Assembly: GCF_030519355.1 (NCBI RefSeq)
Contig: NZ_JAUMKC010000009.1
Coordinates: 1-64,000, forward strand
Length of the DNA stretch: 64,000 bases
Direction of reading: 5' to 3'
Source of the DNA: Mucilaginibacter sp. L3T2-6
GTDB lineage: Bacteria; Bacteroidota; Bacteroidia; Sphingobacteriales; Sphingobacteriaceae
A program made the translations under genes and the position numbers. Of the stretch, positions 61,876 through 64,000 are shown one piece after another (positions within the stretch are counted from its first letter, which is position 1; each line of letters begins with the position of its first letter). Below the pieces are notes generated by a model. That model was not told the origin of the DNA and ran no database searches. It saw nothing but the letters and a program-made list of their open reading frames with translations.

Positions 61876-62691
61876 CTAAACAGCTACGCTGTTTTCCCTC
61901 AATGCATCATTCAGGGATGTTTTTTTGTCAGTCGATTCTTTGCGTTTGCCGATGATAAGCGCGCAAGGCACCTGGTACTCGCCGGCAGGAAATTTTTTGG
62001 TGTACGAACCCGGAATAACCACAGAACGGGCAGGTACACGGCCTTTATACTCGATTGGCTTTTCACCGGTAACGTCAATTATTTTGGTCGATGCGGTCAG
62101 AACCACGTTTGCCCCCAAAACCACTTCGCTCTCCAGGTGAACGCCCTCAACAACTATAGCTCTCGAGCCTATAAAGCAGTTATCTTCGATGATAACGGGT
62201 GCGGCCTGAACAGGCTCCAATACGCCACCAATGCCAACGCCGCCACTTAAATGCACATGCTTACCAATTTGCGCGCATGAGCCGACAGTTGCCCAGGTAT
62301 CAACCATAGTGCCCTCGTCAACATAAGCGCCGATATTCACATAGCTTGGCATCATGATAACGCCTTTTGCTATGTGCGCCCCATAACGGGCGATAGCGTG
62401 CGGTACAACGCGAACTCCGTTTTTGGCGTAGTCTGTCTTTAATTTCATTTTGTCATGAAAAACAAACGGGCCTACAGAAATTTCTTCCATCTGGCGGGTG
62501 GGGAAATATAATATTACCGCTTTTTTCATCCACTCGTGGGTGTGCCAGCGGTTCCCAATAACTTCGGCTACGCGGTACTCACCTTTGTCGAGCTTTTCAA
62601 TTACGGTGTCGATAGCGTTTACATATTCGTTATAATTCAGCAGGTTCCTGTCTTCCCAGGCGTCTTCGATAAGTTTTTTGAGGTCTTGCAT
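61876..62691 (-). CDS. dapD: 2,3,4,5-tetrahydropyridine-2,6-dicarboxylate N-succinyltransferase
   Basis: 271 aa. N-terminal helical region (MQDLKKLIEDAWEDRNLLN), then left-handed beta-helix with VNIGAYVDEGTMVDTWATVG, CAQIGKHVHLSGGVGIGGVL and FIGSRAIVVEGVHLESEVVL. Catalyses succinylation in the diaminopimelate/lysine pathway, needed for peptidoglycan. Divergent from the S4 gene. Confidence 0.96.
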   Translation of the reverse strand: MQDLKKLIEDAWEDRNLLNYNEYVNAIDTVIEKLDKGEYRVAEVIGNRWHTHEWMKKAVILYFPTRQMEEISVGPFVFHDKMKLKTDYAKNGVRVVPHAIARYGAHIAKGVIMMPSYVNIGAYVDEGTMVDTWATVGSCAQIGKHVHLSGGVGIGGVLEPVQAAPVIIEDNCFIGSRAIVVEGVHLESEVVLGANVVLTASTKIIDVTGEKPIEYKGRVPARSVVIPGSYTKKFPAGEYQVPCALIIGKRKESTDKKTSLNDALRENSVAV

Positions 62692-62787
62692 CTGTATGAA
62701 TAAACTTTTGGCAAATTAAAGGAATTTTGAAGAATTTGTTTGTGGAAAGTTAACATGAGGGTGAAATGGGGTTTCATTTAAATCAGG

Positions 62788-62856
62788 CATTGTCCCGACA
62801 GCGTCTCGAAATCTTTGGACATTGTCCCGACATATCTTCAAATCTTTGTAATTTTG
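62788..62856 (+). promoter_or_regulatory. tandem direct repeat overlapping the S4 gene promoter
   Basis: CATTGTCCCGACA begins two adjacent units (62788-62819 and 62820-62850) that also share AAATCTTTG. The end of the second unit supplies the first two bases of TAATTTTG (62849-62856), a perfect -7 box, six bases before the ATG. The duplication may double an operator or -33 element. Confidence 0.55.
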
Positions 62857-62862
62857 ACAACT

Positions 62863-63264
62863 ATGCCGGAAAAAGAAAAACTGAGAATAGACAAATATTT
62901 GTGGGCGATAAGGATTTTCAAAACCCGCACCCTGGCATCCGAGGCTTGCAAGGCCGGTCGTGTTAAGCTGGATAATCAAAACATCAAGCCCGCTCACGAG
63001 GTGAAAGTAGGAGAGGTGTACCAGGTGTCGAAGGGGCCGGAGCGTAAAGTGGTTAAGGTAACCGGCTTATTGGAAAATCGCGTTGATGCCAAAACAGCCG
63101 TAAATTTTTATGAAGATATAACCCCGGTTGAGCAGACACAATCATTTAAGTCCATGTTTCATGCGCCAATGCTTAAACGCGACCGCGGCACAGGCCGCCC
63201 CACTAAGCGCGACCGCCGCGAGATTGATGACCTGAAGGACGACTATTTTGAAAAGGGTTCGTAA
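62863..63264 (+). CDS. RNA-binding S4 domain protein (Hsp15-like)
   Basis: 133 aa from the ATG at 62863; an in-frame ATG at 62815 would translate the tandem repeat. S4 domain LRIDKYLWAIRIFKTRTLAS and KAGRVKLDNQNIKPAHEV (residues about 6-50), with a basic C-terminus (KRDRGTGRPTKRDRREI). Related to Hsp15, which binds stalled 50S-peptidyl-tRNA complexes. Confidence 0.9.
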   Translation: MPEKEKLRIDKYLWAIRIFKTRTLASEACKAGRVKLDNQNIKPAHEVKVGEVYQVSKGPERKVVKVTGLLENRVDAKTAVNFYEDITPVEQTQSFKSMFHAPMLKRDRGTGRPTKRDRREIDDLKDDYFEKGS

Positions 63265-63311
63265 ATTTCTTATCTTGACATTGTTGCTTTGAAATTAGGC
63301 TTTAAATCTGA

Positions 63312-64000
63312 ATGATAAACCGACATACTACCTTATTTAAAGCTTTAAACCTCACGATAGATTACCTGGTGTTGAACATCAGTTTGATAGCCACTTATTA
63401 TATCGAAAACCATACAAGTATATTCAGCGGCGAAAATAAAAAATATCTTCCTATCGTTCTGGTATTTAACCTGATATGGCTCTTGTCGGCCAATATCTCG
63501 CGGCTTTACCGGGGCGTGCTGAACAAAGATTCTATTATTACTTTCCGTAATGTATTTCGCACGTATTTTTTGTTCGTCAGCTTCATTTGCTTTGCCATTT
63601 TAATACTCATCGGCACCGAAGCCTATTTCATAACCCGGCAATACCTGTTCTATTCATTAGCGTTGTTTGGAGTTTTGCTTGGGGCTTGGAAAGTGATATT
63701 CCTCCTGATAAGAAAAAGCGAGCGTGCGGCATTAATGGATACGCGCAAGGCTGTTATAGTAGGAGCAGGCCGCACCGGTTACGACCTGCACGAATACCTG
63801 CTAAAAAACTGGGATACCGGCTACCGCGTTGTCGGTTTTTTTGATGATGACCCTTCGCTGGTTCATGATGGTGACATGTACCTGGGCGATACCGGAAATT
63901 GCATAAAATACGTTAAGGAACACAAGATAACCGAGATATTTTGCACTCTGCCCGCCTCCCAAACAGCCAGAATTAATAAGCTGATGCTGGATGCCGACAA
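63312..64000 (+). CDS. undecaprenyl-phosphate sugar phosphotransferase (WcaJ/PssY family), truncated by window
   Basis: At least 229 aa seen; the reading frame is open to the window end, so the catalytic sugar-transferase domain is cut off. The N-terminus has membrane segments (LVLNISLIATYYI, YLPIVLVFNLIWLLSA, FLFVSFICFAILILI, FYSLALFGVLLGAWKVIFLL) and a CoA/NAD-like fold with VIVGAGRTGYDLHEYLL and GFFDDDPSL. Such enzymes place the first sugar phosphate on the lipid carrier for the polysaccharide locus at 44733-56811. Confidence 0.85.
   Translation, partial: MINRHTTLFKALNLTIDYLVLNISLIATYYIENHTSIFSGENKKYLPIVLVFNLIWLLSANISRLYRGVLNKDSIITFRNVFRTYFLFVSFICFAILILIGTEAYFITRQYLFYSLALFGVLLGAWKVIFLLIRKSERAALMDTRKAVIVGAGRTGYDLHEYLLKNWDTGYRVVGFFDDDPSLVHDGDMYLGDTGNCIKYVKEHKITEIFCTLPASQTARINKLMLDAD

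Noticed and set aside
62815..62862. Longer start for the S4 protein
   Set aside because: Would translate the tandem repeat and the promoter box; conserved S4 sequence starts after MPEKEKLRID.

Overview
The window looks like a chromosomal segment of a Bacteroidota bacterium, most likely family Sphingobacteriaceae (a Mucilaginibacter- or Pedobacter-like organism). The clues are two large secreted proteins ending in the CHU_C (gliding motility-associated / type IX secretion) domain, several TAnnTTTG promoter boxes typical of the phylum, a short primary sigma factor, a ccsA/ccmF-type haem lyase, FtsE, an SdpR-like ArsR/AHSA1 pair, and secreted peptidases of Bacteroidota type. No rRNA, tRNA, CRISPR array or prophage was seen.

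Layout. 1-76 is the 3' end (domains V and VI) of a group II intron whose body lies outside. 231-5781 carries a CHU_C surface protein, a ccmE-ccmF cytochrome c maturation pair and a PhyH-type dioxygenase. 6060-13163 carries a DUF2520 dehydrogenase-like protein, ferredoxin plus IscX, a lipoprotein FAD oxidoreductase, kdsC, maf, an M1 peptidase and a small membrane protein. 13290-16464 is an ABC exporter with a Ppx/GppA phosphatase. 16684-23446 holds a nucleoside hydrolase, a sialidase-like protein, grpE-dnaJ, ftsE, a 69-aa conserved protein and sucC. Between divergent sucC and lolD sits a degenerate tandem array of structured repeats interrupted by a complete IS3-family element (23898-25391).

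25651-45965 is housekeeping and envelope functions: lolD, an MBL hydrolase, rpoD, a secreted trio (CHU_C protein, aspartyl protease-like protein, four-fold CBM48-like protein), PhzF, smc, an S41 peptidase, an ArsR-AHSA1 operon with a readable operator pair, and a degenerate DEAD-box protein. 44733-56811 is a cell-surface polysaccharide locus: four glycosyltransferases, Wzx-like flippase, Wzy-like polymerase, hexapeptide acyltransferase, two dTDP-rhamnose-type reductases, rfbA and a 2OG-Fe(II) oxygenase; an undecaprenyl-phosphate sugar transferase begins at 63312. The remainder (miaA, cca, a tsaC/sua5-like gene, GT9, dapD, an S4 RNA-binding protein) is tRNA, translation and wall metabolism.

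The most unusual structure is between the genes. Many intergenic gaps contain hairpins built from reiterated short words and their reverse complements (for example a CCATAGACCATAG family always immediately upstream of a start codon between co-directional genes, and TTCGGAATT and GGCGAAAGG families). Also notable are the structured tandem array beside the IS, the CxxxY form of CcmE, a HAD protein whose nucleophilic Asp is Glu, and a DEAD-box protein that has lost motifs II, III and VI. I found no anti-phage system or obviously new operon; the CBM48/protease/CHU_C trio is the best candidate for an uncharacterised surface system.
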